NCBI GenBank assembly: GCA_021014325.1
Contig: CM037461.1
Span: 5,423,501-5,487,500, forward strand
From: Plazaster borealis
Lineage: Eukaryota > Echinodermata > Asteroidea > Forcipulatida > Labidiasteridae
Direction of reading: 5' to 3'
Length of the DNA: 64,000 nucleotides
A model generated the notes under the pieces. That model ran no database searches. It saw nothing but the letters and a program-made list of their open reading frames with translations, and was not told the DNA's origin. Below, piece after piece: positions 1 through 11,886 of the stretch (position 1 is its first letter; each line of letters starts with the position of its first letter). The position numbers were made by a program, and so were the translations under genes.

Positions 1-273
1 AATGTTTGTTCCAGTCAGAAGTTGTTTCCTTTCCCATCCCGGAATACTCTCAGCTACGGTACTAACAAGGAGAATGTTCACATTATTCGAAAATAAAGAT
101 AAAACATTTTTCAAACGTTTTGCGCATGCGTATTCCCAAAGGGCATAGCCCGACTGAGAATTCAATTCGATTCGACACGGCAAGAGCGGGACGTTTGTCA
201 CCACGTCGTACAACTACCGTGTAGCACGGAAGAGCTTGCCGTGCTACACGGCAGTATCGAACTTAAATCAAAG

Positions 274-363
274 TTTGCGCTAAACGTCGCTCTTTTGTCG
301 AATTTAATTCATCATTGTCTAAATATTTGAGTTCGACACGGCAAAAATGCGACGTTTAGCGCA
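274..363. repeat. Short inverted repeat (hairpin)
   Basis: A 15-bp stem, TGCGCTAAACGTCGC and its exact complement, separated by about 60 bases. A related GTCGAA/TTCGAC pair lies inside. It directly abuts the 5' break of the Jockey-like fragment that follows. Probably a small fold-back repeat; family not recognised. Confidence 0.6.
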
Positions 364-365
364 GG

Positions 366-2008
366 CCTAATAAAAGTGGTAAAGCCATCGGACTGGATAA
401 CACAACACCGGAGAGATCAAGCACTTTGGACCTCTGATGAGGAAATGGATCCTCGAACTGATGAATAAGTGCATGTTGACAAAAAACATCCCAAAGATCT
501 GGAGGAAAACCAGGATTATTGCTCTTCTTAAACCAGGCAAAGATCCAGCCCATGCAAAGAGCTACTGCCAATCTCTTTGTTAAGCCACCTCTACAAGCTG
601 TTCGAGCGCGTTATTCTCAACAGGCTTGCCCCTGTTACTGAACCAGCCAAGCCGGATTCCGACCTGGCAAATCTACAACAAGCCAATTTCTGAACCTCAC
701 TCAGCACATTGAGGATAAATTCCAAAAAGGACTGGTTACAGGAGCAGTCTTTGTTGATCTGTTTGCCGCATATGACACTGTGAACCATCGCCTCCTCCTT
801 AAAAAGATCTTGGAGTTGACAAAAGACCTGGCACTCACATACTCATTGGAGCCCTCCTGAAAAACAGGCGCCTCTTTGTTGTCCTGAACAACAAGCAGAG
901 TCGCTGGCGACAACAACGAAATGGCCTATCCTCAAGGTATTGTGCTGGCCATAACATCTACACAAACGACCGGCCAATAAACCAGAACACCGAGCGCTTC
1001 ATCTGTGCCAAAGATCTCTGTGGAACTCGTTTGAAGCAGTAGAAGCAAACCTCACCACAGCCCTCGATGACCTACTCCTCCATTACGAGCGCAACCACCT
1101 ACTTGCCAACCCTGCAAAAACCCAAGTTTGTTCCTTCCATCTCAGGAATCGTGAAGCCAACCGACCACTTAACATCAAATGGTCTGGAACACCACTTGAG
1201 CACTGTACCCATCATGTCTACCTTGGAGTAAGCCTGGATCGTACTCTATCCTTAAAGGAGCACATCAAAAACACGAAATCCAAAGTCAGTTCCCGAAAAA
1301 ACATCCTACGGAAACTGACCAACTCCAAATGGTGAGCCACAGCACATACATTAAGATCTATTGCTCTGGCCCTGTGCTATATCTCTGCGGAATATGCATT
1401 TCCTGTTTGGGAGAGGTCAACCCATTCTAAGAAACTTGACCCAGCATTGAACAACACCTGCCGCCTGATCACTGGCTGCTTGAAATCCACCAACACAAGC
1501 AACCTGCACCTTCTCGCTGGCATTGCCCCTGCTGACATTAGACGGGAAGTGGCCAGCCGAGTCGAGAAAACCAAAGTTGCTAGTGATGAACGCCATCTCT
1601 TCCATGGATGTCACCCTCCAGCCCTACGGTTAAAGTCAAGAAGTAGCTTTCTAAGCCATGTCCAGCCCCCAACAGAGTCTCGGGAAAAAACCAGAATCCA
1701 ACTCTGGATGAAAAAGCTTGAGAATGACCCTCCTTCAACTGTCAACTGAAAGCCTAAACCCTGGCCCAGAAGCACCATGGGGTCAATGGAAAACACTCAA
1801 CCGCCTCAGAACGAGAACTGGAAGATCAACAGATGCTCCGGTCAGATGGGGCTACAAGACTGGTCCAACCACCTGTGAATGTGGAGAAGCAGACCATACT
1901 ACCCACCCCTTGCAGCTCAAAAGACCTTCCGTGTTCAATAAAAACGCAAAGGACTATGTAAAGATTGGGAAACTGCCATATAACCATCACGCTTAAGTGA
2001 TACGAAAA
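366..2008 (+). mobile_element. Jockey-like non-LTR retrotransposon, 5'-truncated and decayed (copy 1)
   Basis: Remnant of a reverse transcriptase ORF, broken by frameshifts and stops. Readable pieces in order are the KPGKDP segment near 530, the first RT catalytic motif as FVDLFAAYD near 750, the PQG motif near 933, and the region of the YADD box near 1000 degraded to CAKD. Then come the thumb/C-terminal part (RNREANRPLNI near 1150, LITGCLKSTNTSNLHLLAG near 1465) and a Cys-rich tail CECGEADHT near 1880. The 3' terminus aataatatataaaa matches the end of copy 2 (17432-19281), fixing the boundary near 2008. It cannot encode a working enzyme. Clade assignment within the Jockey/CR1 superfamily is by protein style only. 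Confidence 0.85.
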
Positions 2009-2084
2009 GAATAATATATAAAATAATGATGCCCCCGATTATCAGTACTGGTTTCCTTAGAACCAAAACTACCTTATTATATGT

Positions 2085-2150
2085 ATTATTGATATTAATA
2101 ATAATAATAATAATAAACATTTCTATGGCGCTCTACAATTAACACAGCGC
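2085..2150 (-). repeat. 3' tail fragment of an L2/CR1-type retroposon
   Basis: Read on the minus strand the stretch runs gagcgccatagaaatg followed by a TTA-repeat tail. This resembles the 3' end of the plus-strand element at 34885-35500 (ggcgctatttaaatg plus ATTG repeats). No coding part remains. Confidence 0.4.
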
Positions 2151-2330
2151 CTAACAAGAAAAAAAACGAACAAAACAAGTAGAAAACGTGGCAAAGAAAA
2201 CTATTATATAGTTGCACTCTGTAGGAGACAAGAACGTTTTGAGAGACCGCTTGAAGACCGAAGTAGACACCGCCTCTCTGACGTCACAGGGCATATTATT
2301 TATGTACAACTGAGTTCTTAAAAAAAACAA

Positions 2331-2331
<1 letters not shown>

Positions 2332-2371
<40 letters not shown>
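2332..2371. repeat. (AAC)13 microsatellite
   Basis: About 13 uninterrupted AAC units, beyond the 3' end of transporter copy 1. The equivalent place downstream of copy 2 (about 22735-22770) has only A-rich sequence. Confidence 0.9.
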
Positions 2372-2515
2372 CTTTCTGTTAAAACAAGAAGCCTGTGATC
2401 AATAGTGGTTACTTAAAAACCAAAACCCTTTTAATAATCTAGCATGAAAACAAAGTTAAGAAATAAAACATTATTTAAGTTTATAATGTTTTATTATACA
2501 CACAATGTTAACAGG

Positions 2516-2521
2516 TTTATT
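2516..2521 (-). terminator. Polyadenylation signal, transporter copy 1
   Basis: AATAAA on the minus strand about 145 bp past the stop of copy 1, conserved at the same place in copy 2 (22994-22999). Confidence 0.6.
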
Positions 2522-2821
2522 CGAAACCAAGTACCAAAGAAGAAAATACAATTGTTTTAATTTCAATACGCTCCCTGCCACCAACCCATAATTGTTAGAG
2601 GGCCACATTTTGCCAACCCCTGGTCCTGATATGGGTGTTGGAGACGATGTTCCTTATTGGGACAGCTCAGACGAACCAGAATGTTTTTTTCTGCCTCCAG
2701 TTTAACCACAGTACGGCAACAACAGTCAGTGATTGTACACCAGCCATTAGACTGAAAGCCACGGTGTAGTCTCCAATGGTATCATAAATCAATCCTGATG
2801 GACATAAAACAAAGATAACAT

Positions 2822-3894
2822 GCAAAACAGGAACAAAGATAAGGTGGCCCTAATATGGAAACAAAATAGACTAAGCAGGAAAAAACAGTCATCAGATGAG
2901 CCGACAGTTAATTAGATGACTTGACTTAAAAGCATTTCGTTACCGAATTGTTTGGACATAAACAACCCCTGGTGAACGCATTCTTTGACCCCTCAAGTAT
3001 GAAGCACACATTCTTACACAACATAAAGCTTTCATTCAAAGCCATTTTTACAAACCCCATTATATCCTTGAAGATATTGTTTTACAGCAAAATATGTCAT
3101 TTACTTATTGAATTTCATTTAATATAATTGACAAATCATTGAAACCGGTCGATAAACGGCAAGGTTTTTCGTATTTCTTTCCTCAGTGGGATCTGTAGTT
3201 TCAAACACTGTTTTGTACACAACCATATGGCGCTCCTTAGGTGTTTGTCATTTTGGATCTTTCATCTCCAATTTGAAGAGATTGCAGAGTAGCAACCTTA
3301 TTATTAATTTTACCATCATTGGAAAGATGCGATCTTTCTCTTTCAAATTATGGTAAGCTTGTTTTTAAACACTGTTTCAAAAGTAGTTGGTTTTATACAT
3401 TGAATTAATTAAGACTGAAAACAAATCCTCCTCCAGGGGGAAACAAACATATTTTGTTGTATATATATCTCTTTCCAATTATGGTAAGCTTGGTTATGGA
3501 GGATGAACATGGACAAACTTACAGCTTTATTACAAAATGGCCTTTGTGCTCAGGCTTGAATGTTTTATTTGGGTAAGGTTGGTCGACTAAAGTCGTCAAT
3601 GGTAAGGAAGAGCGGGTGTGAAGTGCAGCCTATGGTAATGAAAGGGTTTTAAAGGGACAATGTGTTAAACGGCTGGCACTGTGCTAAGTATCAACTTATT
3701 GCAGTCAACAAGAAATATAAATGTCTGCAACAAAGTTTGAATGCTCCTTTGACTTTGGTTACAACAAACTTAAGATATGGTTTTTAGTACAATTTGACTT
3801 TCAAAAGTTGTGTTTCAACAGAAATGTGCTTAATTTGGAAAATTGGATGCAGTAGCGTTAGGGTTCTCGCTGCAGACGAGGCATAATAACTCAC
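2822..3894. other. Intron 3 of transporter copy 1, no feature recognised
   Basis: About 1.1 kb between exon 3 and exon 4, alignable almost throughout with 23291-24379 of copy 2. Small differences include a short extra stretch repeating the gactaaagtcg motif in copy 2. I see no gene or mobile element inside. Confidence 0.7.
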
Positions 3895-6137
3895 CTGGAA
3901 AATATAAAAGAAGGACTGCTGTCAAACCAGACGCAAGTCCCATCCATCCCATTGCATGCCCCATCCGTTCTTTACCGAATGTCTCCTTAATGACAACATC
4001 CGTGAGTATTGAAGTCATTGATACAGCATTTCCAAACAAGAAAGCATTAGCAATAATCGGCCAATAATACATTAACCATGGATCGACAGCATAGTAAATG
4101 GCAACTATGAGTATAGCTATAGCAAGCCATATGTATGTGCTGACAACCTGCACAGTTTGAACCAATGGACCAATCACAAGGCAAGCTACTGCTCTCCCGA
4201 TTCCATATGCGACAATGAAATGCGACGCGTCTTCCAGTGTAAAATATTTATACACAGTAGTGTACTGCACATAGTATATTAACCAAGCAGAATAAGTCAT
4301 TGACCAAATGCTGACTGCAAATGCAACAAGCCAAAATGAAATGGATGAGAATAAACCAAGCCGGAATGTATCTCTAGCAAATAGGTAGACTGTGCTTAGA
4401 CAAGAACAGACGAAGCGTTTGCTTGCTACCACTTCATCGTCCCTAGTGTCCTGCTCCTCGTCTGTGTGAAGTGTTTCATAACCATCTTGACTTCCACTAG
4501 CAGCAGGTGGCTTTATCAGAGCTCCACAGACAGCGAGATGTAAGAATAATCCTCCAAGTAGTAGCATTGTTCCCCTCCAGCCGTAGATATCTAGGAAAAG
4601 CTGTACTAAGGGCACAAATGTCACAAAGACAACGGAGTTGCCAAGGGCCGCCACACCGTAGGCTGTTGTGATATATTTACTAAAATAGCTTCCAATTAAA
4701 TGCTTCGTTATCACGTATGAGATTCCGCCAGCTGGTCCTACATAGTAAAACGAGAAATATTTTACAGCCATGAGCTTAATACAAAAAATTACAATTTCAA
4801 CAAGTTTAGGATGATCGCATGATGCATTGACGATACTAATAGTACCTGTAATAGCAATTCCATCCCAGTGTCTGGATTAGTTTCGGGACTACGGAACAGT
4901 GACATTGACCGAAAAACGATTGAACCTTTATGTCCTAAAAAACATTCTGTCCCATCGTTGCCAAAAAAACTGTGGTGGACATCATGGTCCGTGTGGAACG
5001 TAATGGTGCGTAACAAACATTAGGTGGCACTTTAATAGTTTTCGCTAAATACATCATTTGTGTGTAAAAGGAATGGTCACCCCGTCATTTTTTACCTGTT
5101 AGAACAGTAAGGATGAAGCTAATGGCGTATAAACTGGGTAGAAATGACGCAGTTATCATGGAGATACCAGCAACTAATCCACTCACTGTCACAACAGTCC
5201 TGGCGCCAAATCTCTCTTTTAGTGGCGTTGCTAGGATACCTTTTAGGGAAAAGAATAAATGTCATAAAAAATAAAAGAGGGGACAAACATTCTCATGGGG
5301 AGACATAAAGACGATTTGTGAGGGCAGAAATGGCGATTAAAATTTCTCTAGGATATTCCGAGCAAGCGCAGAATGTTGGATGTTTAAGTGTCAGTTTTTT
5401 TAAGGTTCATGCAGGCTGTTAATAAAGTTGAAAGATGAGGGTCAGCGAACTTCAATTATAATTTGGGGATCACCAATGGGGTGAAAGGATCCCCATTGGT
5501 AACGTTAACAAATTCATGGCACCCCTCTGTTAGCTGGGGTGAGACCCCTTTAAATTTGGACACCTCTAATGCCAAAAATATAGTGGTTTTTTTTACTGAA
5601 ATTACCCTAAATTCTATCTTTACAGAAAATGTGCTTTAAATTCAACCGATTTATACAATTTTGTTGAACTAGCCTGAATATAGAAAATACATTGATTTCA
5701 AATTTCAGTAATTTTGGAAGTTTTTGGTAATTGAACAAATGTCATTTTTATGCTATTTTTAAAGTTCACTTAGCATAATTTCTAAACCAAACAAGCAAAT
5801 TTAAGAAATGCTATGTTATTATATATAGAACACTACAGACATAACTCACATTGGTAAGAGGTTATGTAGTGTGCTTTAAGGATATTAAATCTAACATTTG
5901 GGTTTTTCAAAATTGTTGAGGTAGGGAATTTTTAAGCAATAAATCGTGTTTTCCAGTTTAATTGAGTTACTAATTCCTTTTTATATGTACTTTTGAGTTA
6001 TAATAACTAAATAGATACAAAGCACCATGTTCTTTTACAGAAAAACACATTTTAATGATTTTGGAATATTCTATTCCTTGAAAGGGGGGTTTTAACCCTC
6101 CCCAACCACGTGGTTTTTCTAATTGTGAACAATACAC

Positions 6138-6381
6138 CCTTCTATATTTATGCTGACGTCATATTTTAAGGGTCAAAGCGAGGCTGTGGGTGGTAGGCTT
6201 TTACACTGCACCGTTCTGCTACATGAGTTTACCATCAGACATGAGCTTTTGGATGGATTTTGCGAGCGTCCAAAGGGCTGTCAAATGGTCAAAATCAGAA
6301 ACGAATGTAGTGTAAAAGCCTACCGCCCACAGCCTCGCTTTGACCCTTAAAATATGACGTCAGCATAAATATTAAGAAGGG
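6138..6381. repeat. Fold-back MITE, about 70-bp arms
   Basis: Two nearly perfect inverted arms (about 6138-6208 and 6312-6381) that share TATTTATGCTGACGTCATAT and GCGAGGCTGTGGG, joined by a 100-bp spacer. The arms differ by only a few bases, so the insertion is young compared with its host transposon. It sits inside the 5387-8583 element. Confidence 0.85.
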
Positions 6382-7080
6382 CGTATGCGTCCTTTATAGC
6401 CATACATCATGACAAAAACAATATTTATTGTTAAAAGTAATATTAGCTAAAAGATTGGGCCACCCAGTACAGCATCAACAAAATGTTGTTTATGGCAATT
6501 TAATGGTATGTTCAATAATAATGTTTAGAGCCATTTTTTAAGTCAACGTATTGTACTGACCAATGTTCATAAATATTATTATTATTATTTTTTTACTAAA
6601 GGGAGAAACTATTCCACTATCACATTCGCAAGTCAGTGAATGCATGCAATGGTATGTAGACGCTATAATCATGAAGATATCAGAAACAGTTGCAGTTGTA
6701 ATAGTATTTCGAACTTCTGATCTATAATACTTTTGGGACCTATGACATAACAAAATCAGTTTGACCTGATGTTATACCTTTTTATATTTCTAAAACAATT
6801 ATTTCGATAATACACTGTACTCTGTTAAGTATAAGCCTTTTGTATTTTGGAACGTGCTAATCGTCATGATGATAACCTGTGTTGATAATGATCACATAAT
6901 TGCACGTTTCAATTGTTGTATTATTTAGTTACATTGTTGGTTTTATTACTGTAAAGTGGAAGGCTTACGATATGATGATTATGTTTTGTCTTCGGAGCCA
7001 CCTTTGTTGGTACAAGTACATGTAGATTTACCAACAAGACTTTTCAGTACTTTGATGAAACTGTCTTTGCGCGTTTCAGG

Positions 7081-7729
7081 TTATTCAACTTTCAATCCAA
7101 AGTTTTCACACAGATCTTTCAATTCACTTATGCGTTTCGATTTACCTTTGTCCTGTGTAATTAGAGTACAAACATTGATATCACCAAACATGATTGGATG
7201 GGAAATGTCTATTTCAGCATAAACTGATTTGCGAAGTCTTTCTTCGTTCTCTGAACTTTCCGAAGTACGAAAGTCTTCTTCACTCGCATCTACGTCCACA
7301 TCATCATGGTGACCTTTGCCTGCTTGATGCCTTTTCTGAGCAGCTGCAAGCCTACTAAAAAAACTTGAAATCTGTTTCGCAATCCGCCATTCTGCGGGAA
7401 GGAAAACAAACTGACCATTGATATTTTTCAAGGTTTTCATGACTTTTGCAACGTGCGTGGCATCGGCTTTGTGCCCAGTTCTTATACCTGCATTGAACTG
7501 ATCAGTCAGAAAAGATTTGACATTTTCAGACAAAGCTGATACTTTTCTCGGACCTTTCAATGCCCACCCCATGTTCTGTATGATCATTTTCCCAGCTGAT
7601 CCAGCTACAGTTCCTGAGCTGGTGCTAGACTCTACCTCAGCTGCTGGTATCAGAGGCACTGTGTATTGTTGTTGAGCGTGGACGCCTGAAACTTTGTCCG
7701 CCCACTGCTTTCTTATGCTATCATACGCT
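7081..7729 (-). CDS. Hypothetical exon with FFSRLA-type conserved domain, transposon-borne
   Basis: A long open exon on the minus strand. It opens after a putative acceptor (aactaatcag, exon from 7729) with AYDSIRKQWADKVSGVHAQ and reads 215 residues to a TAA stop at 7081. A compact block at about residues 50-130 contains WALKGPRKVS, a segment starting FLTDQFNAG, ADATHVAKVM and EWRIAKQISSFFSRLAA. It is followed by an acidic stretch (DDVDVDASEEDF) and a lysine-rich tail. I know similar FFSRLA-containing proteins from unannotated marine-invertebrate gene models, but no function. It lies within the 5387-8583 TIR element, so it is probably a transposon accessory gene or its last exon. No upstream exons found. 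Confidence 0.55.
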
Positions 7730-8658
7730 GATTAGTTTCAGTTGATGAAATAACAGAAAATGATAAAATAGAAGAAGAAAAAAGACAGTAATGGTTTTGG
7801 CAACAAATTTCAAAGGCCTACTAATAACGCGATTTTTTGCCCATATAGCATCGAAACACCATTATACATGAAACGGTTAAGGTCCATTTTTGTATTTTAC
7901 TTTTATGTAAATAAAATATATATGATATGATCCTAATTGTTCAACTTGATTGCAAAATAAATGAAATTTATTTTAAAATCATGTTTTTTTTTTAAAGTAA
8001 AGTCTAACTTGTTGCAAATTTTACAAAAAGACAAATACTTCAAGACATCTCACTCAAGAAAAAAAAAGAAAAAAATCTTTGAAAGCATAGGGCTATTGCT
8101 GAAGGGTGTGCAATGTGTTGTTATGAAGGACATTTGGAAATTAGCCTGAATATAGAAAATAATCGATTTCAAAATAGGGCAAAATTTCACATTTTTCCAA
8201 TTTTCGAAATTTTGTAAAATGGGGTAATTTGGTGTAACGAAAAATAAATGTTGCTAAAGTAATAAGCATATGTACTGTTGTGTGTGCAAGCACAAAGGTA
8301 TGCACATTGAAAATATGTTTGTTTGAGATCAATTGGTTGCTTAGTTTTTTTCTGTAGTAACTTCTGTAAGTTAGACGTAAAACTGTTTTTAAGCTCCTTC
8401 TTGTGCATGATTTTGGGCTCATTTTTAGGGGGTACCATTATTTTCCTGAGAGGGTAGTGCAGATTTTGTTAATATTTTTTTTTTTGTAAATAGTCTTCAT
8501 AGTACATAAAAGTTGCAAAATATAATTGGATTTCGCCGACCCCCATCTTTCACACCTGCATGACCCTTACAAAATCTTACACTTTATACAAGGTTTGTCT
8601 GCAACGTTTTCAAAACATGCCCAACAAATCGCAAAAGAAAATATCCAATGATTTGACA

Positions 8659-9037
8659 TTTAAAAGTAGCCTATCGTATACGTTTGGTAATGACTCAAAA
8701 CAAATATTAGCATAAAACTTACTTGGTAACAAACAACGGAGAGCTGTCGATAGTACAACACATTGTTGGAAACGACTCCCTCTGAAGTAACGTAGTTTTT
8801 GAGAGAGGTAATTTCTCACTAAAATAATAAAAACTTCTTGCAAGAAGTTTTTATTCCTACCTGAAAGCACACACATTTGTACAACAAGGGTGTTTTTTTC
8901 TTTCATCATTTTCTTGCAACTTCGATGACTAATTGAGCCCAAATTTTCACAGGCTTGTTATTTTATGCATATGTTAGGATACACCAAGTGAGAATACTGG
9001 TCTTTGACAATTTCCAAACGTGTTCAGTGCCTTTAAA
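8659..9037. mobile_element. Short TIR element (MITE), echinoderm-type
   Basis: Left end reads atacgtttggtaatgactc and the right end is its inverted counterpart (tttgacaatttccaaacg, then tgttcagtgcctttaaa). Both sides carry TTAA. Copy 2 shows the empty target at about 25975 (gacattcaaacgtataac). Internal landmarks are cgactccctctgaagtaacg, a hairpin formed by aacttcttgcaagaagtt at about 8833, and a conserved 3' part gagcccaaattttcacagg. One arm of the same family occurs at 13980-14034. Confidence 0.75.
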
Positions 9038-9998
9038 CGTATAATAATAACAACAAATGTTGAATGGCATTTTCAGGTATTATGTTTTCTTCCAATACAA
9101 GTCAAACGAACTGAATATTAACAAGATAAACAAATATACAACAATGATAATATGTACACAACTAGAAATTAAGCGTTTGTAAAAATGAGCATAAAGGATA
9201 AGACTCACTAATATACTTTAATAAACTTGAAAACACAAATGACTAATATTAACATTCAATAACATGAATTGTCGTAAACCTTAAAATAACTCTTTTTATA
9301 CCAGTTTTTTAAGTATTAAATAGGGTTGTGGATATAATTGTTTTTATCAAGTGTCACAATGCTTATTTTCTTCACAATGACACAGACAAACAAACCAGCT
9401 TTAGCTCAAGAGGCAAGGATAAATTCAAGTTGACAACAATATTCATGTAACAAATATTATTGCTTTTTGGGTTGGAAATAAACAAAAAAACATAGAAAAA
9501 TATCGACAACACAAGGGGCGTGGCGGCTTTAGGGCCGAAACTACTTATGCATACCTCGACAACAAACATAAGGTGAAACCCTCGAACATATAAATCACAA
9601 CGAAAAAGTGGTTTCCGCGGAGTGACGTAAGCCCACAATAGGCTGATCGAACTTACCTGATAATTGTGCACCTGCATCTACAAAAGCAACCATCCAGCCA
9701 ATTAACCAAGTCGAAGTGACGAATTGTTCTTGTAGCGTAGGTAACATCATACCCAGGCCTTTTACTAACACACCCCATATTATCTTGGATGTGAATAAGC
9801 CTAACACAGCAATCCAACCATGAAGACCAACATCTGTTAAAGTTTCCATTGACGAGTGCAAAGCGCGTTCAATACAGCCGGATGCAATTTTAGGTTGAAC
9901 CTATGATCATTCGACAAAGACGAAATTAAACAAAACTAATGCTAAATATTGTTATTATGTTTTGATTATTCATGTATCGCGATTAAAGATTACATATG

Positions 9999-10904
9999 TT
10001 TCGCTTCAACTTCTGGTTTTTACCTGAAGACTAGGTTAAATAGGGGTATTTTTGTGTACCGTTTGTTATTTTTATTAAGAATTTCCCAATGATGCATAGA
10101 TTGTGACATTCAAGTGTGTAGTTCAAGAGTTATGATTGTTTTCAAATATTAAATAGTGTTTTTTTTTTCCCCAAAATATTATACTTGAACTTCCGGCTTG
10201 GACCCAAAATCAAAGTCAATTGGATTCACACTCTGTGTAGAGTTTGTTAGTTTGTTAAATGCTTTCTTATAATTTAGTTTCCAATGATTTACAGGTTGTT
10301 AAAATTTAATGTGTGGTACAGGAGTTACATTTTTTATAATGATAACAACTGTAACCTCCGATTTGATCGGGAAATGAAATTCAAATGGGGTCATCTTTTG
10401 AACTGTTCGCTGAGTCTTTAAACACATTTATGATGATGTATAGATTGTAAAAATCCAACGTGCAGTTCGGGAGATATGATTTGTTCAGTTATTAAACTTC
10501 AACTTTCAGCTTGAACCGGTAGTCAATGTCAAATGGGGTCACAGTCTTTGCAGCGTTTGATAAGTTCGTGAAACTCGTTCAGATGATGTATAGATTAAAA
10601 ACAAATTCAATGTGTGGTTCAGGAGTTACATGTTGTACAAATAATTAACTTTAACTTCCAGTTTGAGCGGGAAGTGAAGGTCAAATGGGAGTAATCTTTT
10701 GTAATGTTCGCTGATTTTTTGACAACCATTCCGATGATGTATTTATTGCAAATATCCTGTGTGTGGCTCAGGATATAATATTTGTTCAATTATTAAATTT
10801 TAACTTCCATATTGAACCGTAAGTCGAGGTCAAATAAGGTCACACTCTGTTCAGCGTTTGATAAGTTTTCGAAAACCTTTCCGATGATATATACATTCCA
10901 AATA
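9999..10904. repeat. Degenerate tandem satellite, period about 155 bp (left part)
   Basis: Roughly six diverged units, each with the same order of landmarks: acttccggtttgaaccggaa, then gtcaaatggggtca, then gttcgctgag, then ccgatgatgtatagattg, then gtgtggttcaggagttat. The array continues at 11887 after a single insertion. It lies upstream of transporter copy 1. Confidence 0.85.
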
Positions 10905-10908
10905 TTAA

Positions 10909-11882
10909 ATATGGACTACAACGAAAACTCAAAAACTTAAATTTACTATCGAACCTTGTTTATGTTGTGTTCAGGTAACAATTTATTGTTGTGGTCATGT
11001 TTTTCTCTAAATAGTTTTGTTGCAATTTGACCGAAAAAATTAGACCTCGATTCTTCGATTTCGAAATATCCCGTCCGTACTGGTTCCCGGCAAATATCCA
11101 TTGAAAACCACAATGAATTACACGATTGTAAACCAGCGAAAAGTGATGACGTACTGCCCATGAGCAACCGAGAGTAAACAAAAGACGCCATGTTATTCCA
11201 TGTGTATTATGTATGCGTTTTCATGCAGAGGCATGAAGTTTTTACGAAACTTTTTTTTTCTAGTGTATCAGCTACAGTAATGCCGATTTCATGTGTGGAT
11301 GCACTGGAAATAGTTGTAAGAATCCAGAGATTCATTTTGTTCAATTTCCGCGGGATCCTGCATATCAAAGGAATGGGTGAAGTTCGTGAATAATACACGA
11401 AAGGATTTCACCTTCTCGGCAAGAAGTAGGCCTTTGATTTGTTCAGCACATTTTTCAGAGGACTGTATTGAACCTTCAAGTGCTTTGAAAAAATCACTAG
11501 GTTTGACAACAAAGTTTCGTTTGAAGCCTGGATCGATCCCCACATTGAAAGCGCCAAACATCGAGAGAATTGTTGTATCTACTCAGGCCTATAGTCCGCT
11601 GTTATTCCGCATTGTATTGTACGGTAAAAATGCACGCACACGATCGACACGAGGTAAAGCATCATGGGTACTACGTCACAAACAAACTATGAATTATTCA
11701 TGAGTTAAGGACTTTTGCTGAAACTGAGTTGTCTGGGTCGTAGAACGCCGATCAATTTTGTGTGTTTTTTGGCATGAAGGAACAAGTTTTATTGAACAAT
11801 AATAATATATTAGTAATCATTATACATCTCTCAAACGAAAACAGGAACACAGCCTGTATCATTTTTCCGTTGTAGTCCATCT
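10909..11882. mobile_element. 974-bp TTAA-flanked element carrying a THAP exon (Kolobok-like candidate)
   Basis: Inverted ends A(T/G)ATGGACTACAACG followed by AAAA, at 10909 and 11882. Each is flanked by TTAA (10905-10908, 11883-11886). The element interrupts a satellite unit exactly: joining the flanks at one TTAA restores the attccaaatattaagtgtgtgg order seen in other units. It contains a broken THAP domain (11280-11560). TTAA duplications plus THAP-bearing transposases are established traits of the Kolobok superfamily. The assignment here is inference, since no catalytic domain is present. Confidence 0.75.
11280..11560 (+). pseudogene. THAP zinc-finger domain exon, frameshifted
   Basis: THAP domains are C2CH DNA-binding modules. 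Translated across frames, the order is MPISC at 11280, NPEIHFVQFPRDPAYQ, KEWVKFVNNTRKDFTF, CSAHFSEDCI (supplying the C-x2-H half) and LKPGSIPTLKAP near 11550. Reading needs at least two frame changes, one near 11305 after the first cysteines and one near 11365. A start context and a short upstream leader resemble those before the THAP exon at 49387. Not functional as it stands. Confidence 0.75.
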
Positions 11883-11886
11883 TTAA

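Larger units (their letters stand above)
5387..8583. mobile_element. 3.2-kb TIR DNA transposon in intron 1 of transporter copy 1
   Basis: Ends are inverted copies of one another: both start AGTGT(C/A)AG, then TAAGG(T/G)TCATGCAGG, then GAAAGATG(A/G)GGGTC(A/G)GCGAA and a CAATTATA stretch, about 90 bp with small gaps. Flanked by TTA on each side (5384-5386, 8584-8586). The same intron position in copy 2, near 25890, is uninterrupted (TTTTTAATACATGG), giving a clean empty site. Inside are the 7081-7729 exon and a nested fold-back at 6138-6381. A direct repeat starting agcctgaatatagaaaata occurs at 5668 and 8142. A 3-bp TTA duplication would suit PIF/Harbinger-like elements, but I do not recognise these ends or see a DDE transposase. 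Confidence 0.75.
2667..9888 (-). pseudogene. SLC16/monocarboxylate transporter-like gene, copy 1 (degenerating)
   Basis: MFS transporter of the SLC16 type, expected in the plasma membrane with 12 helices. Exons on the minus strand are 9888-9657, 5239-5096, 4737-3895 and 2794-2667, all with AG/GT borders and matching phases. Seen: GILATPLKERFG (helix 2-3), YFSKYITTAYGVAALGNSV (SLC16-type motif after helix 4), an acidic loop HTDEEQDTRDDE between the two halves, and terminal GLIYDTIGDYT. Three defects set it apart from copies 2 and 3. The start codon position reads ATT instead of ATG (9886-9888). The SLC16 signature reads DVGLHGW instead of DGGLHGW. An extra base in the A-run of the last exon shifts the tail to KTFWFV and an early stop. 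An in-frame ATG 14 codons downstream could still start a protein. Intron 1 is swollen to 4.4 kb by insertions. Substrate cannot be read from sequence. Confidence 0.85.

Noticed and set aside
3830..4771. 313-codon frame taken as a complete protein (and its counterparts at 24315 and 41415)
   Set aside because: It is exon 3 plus intronic ends; acceptor and donor sites trim it to 281 codons and the flanking exons join in phase.
9595..9861. 88-codon frame starting at a non-ATG codon in exon 1 of transporter copy 1
   Set aside because: Its end runs past the exon 1 splice donor (9655-9656) into the intron; only 9657-9888 is coding.
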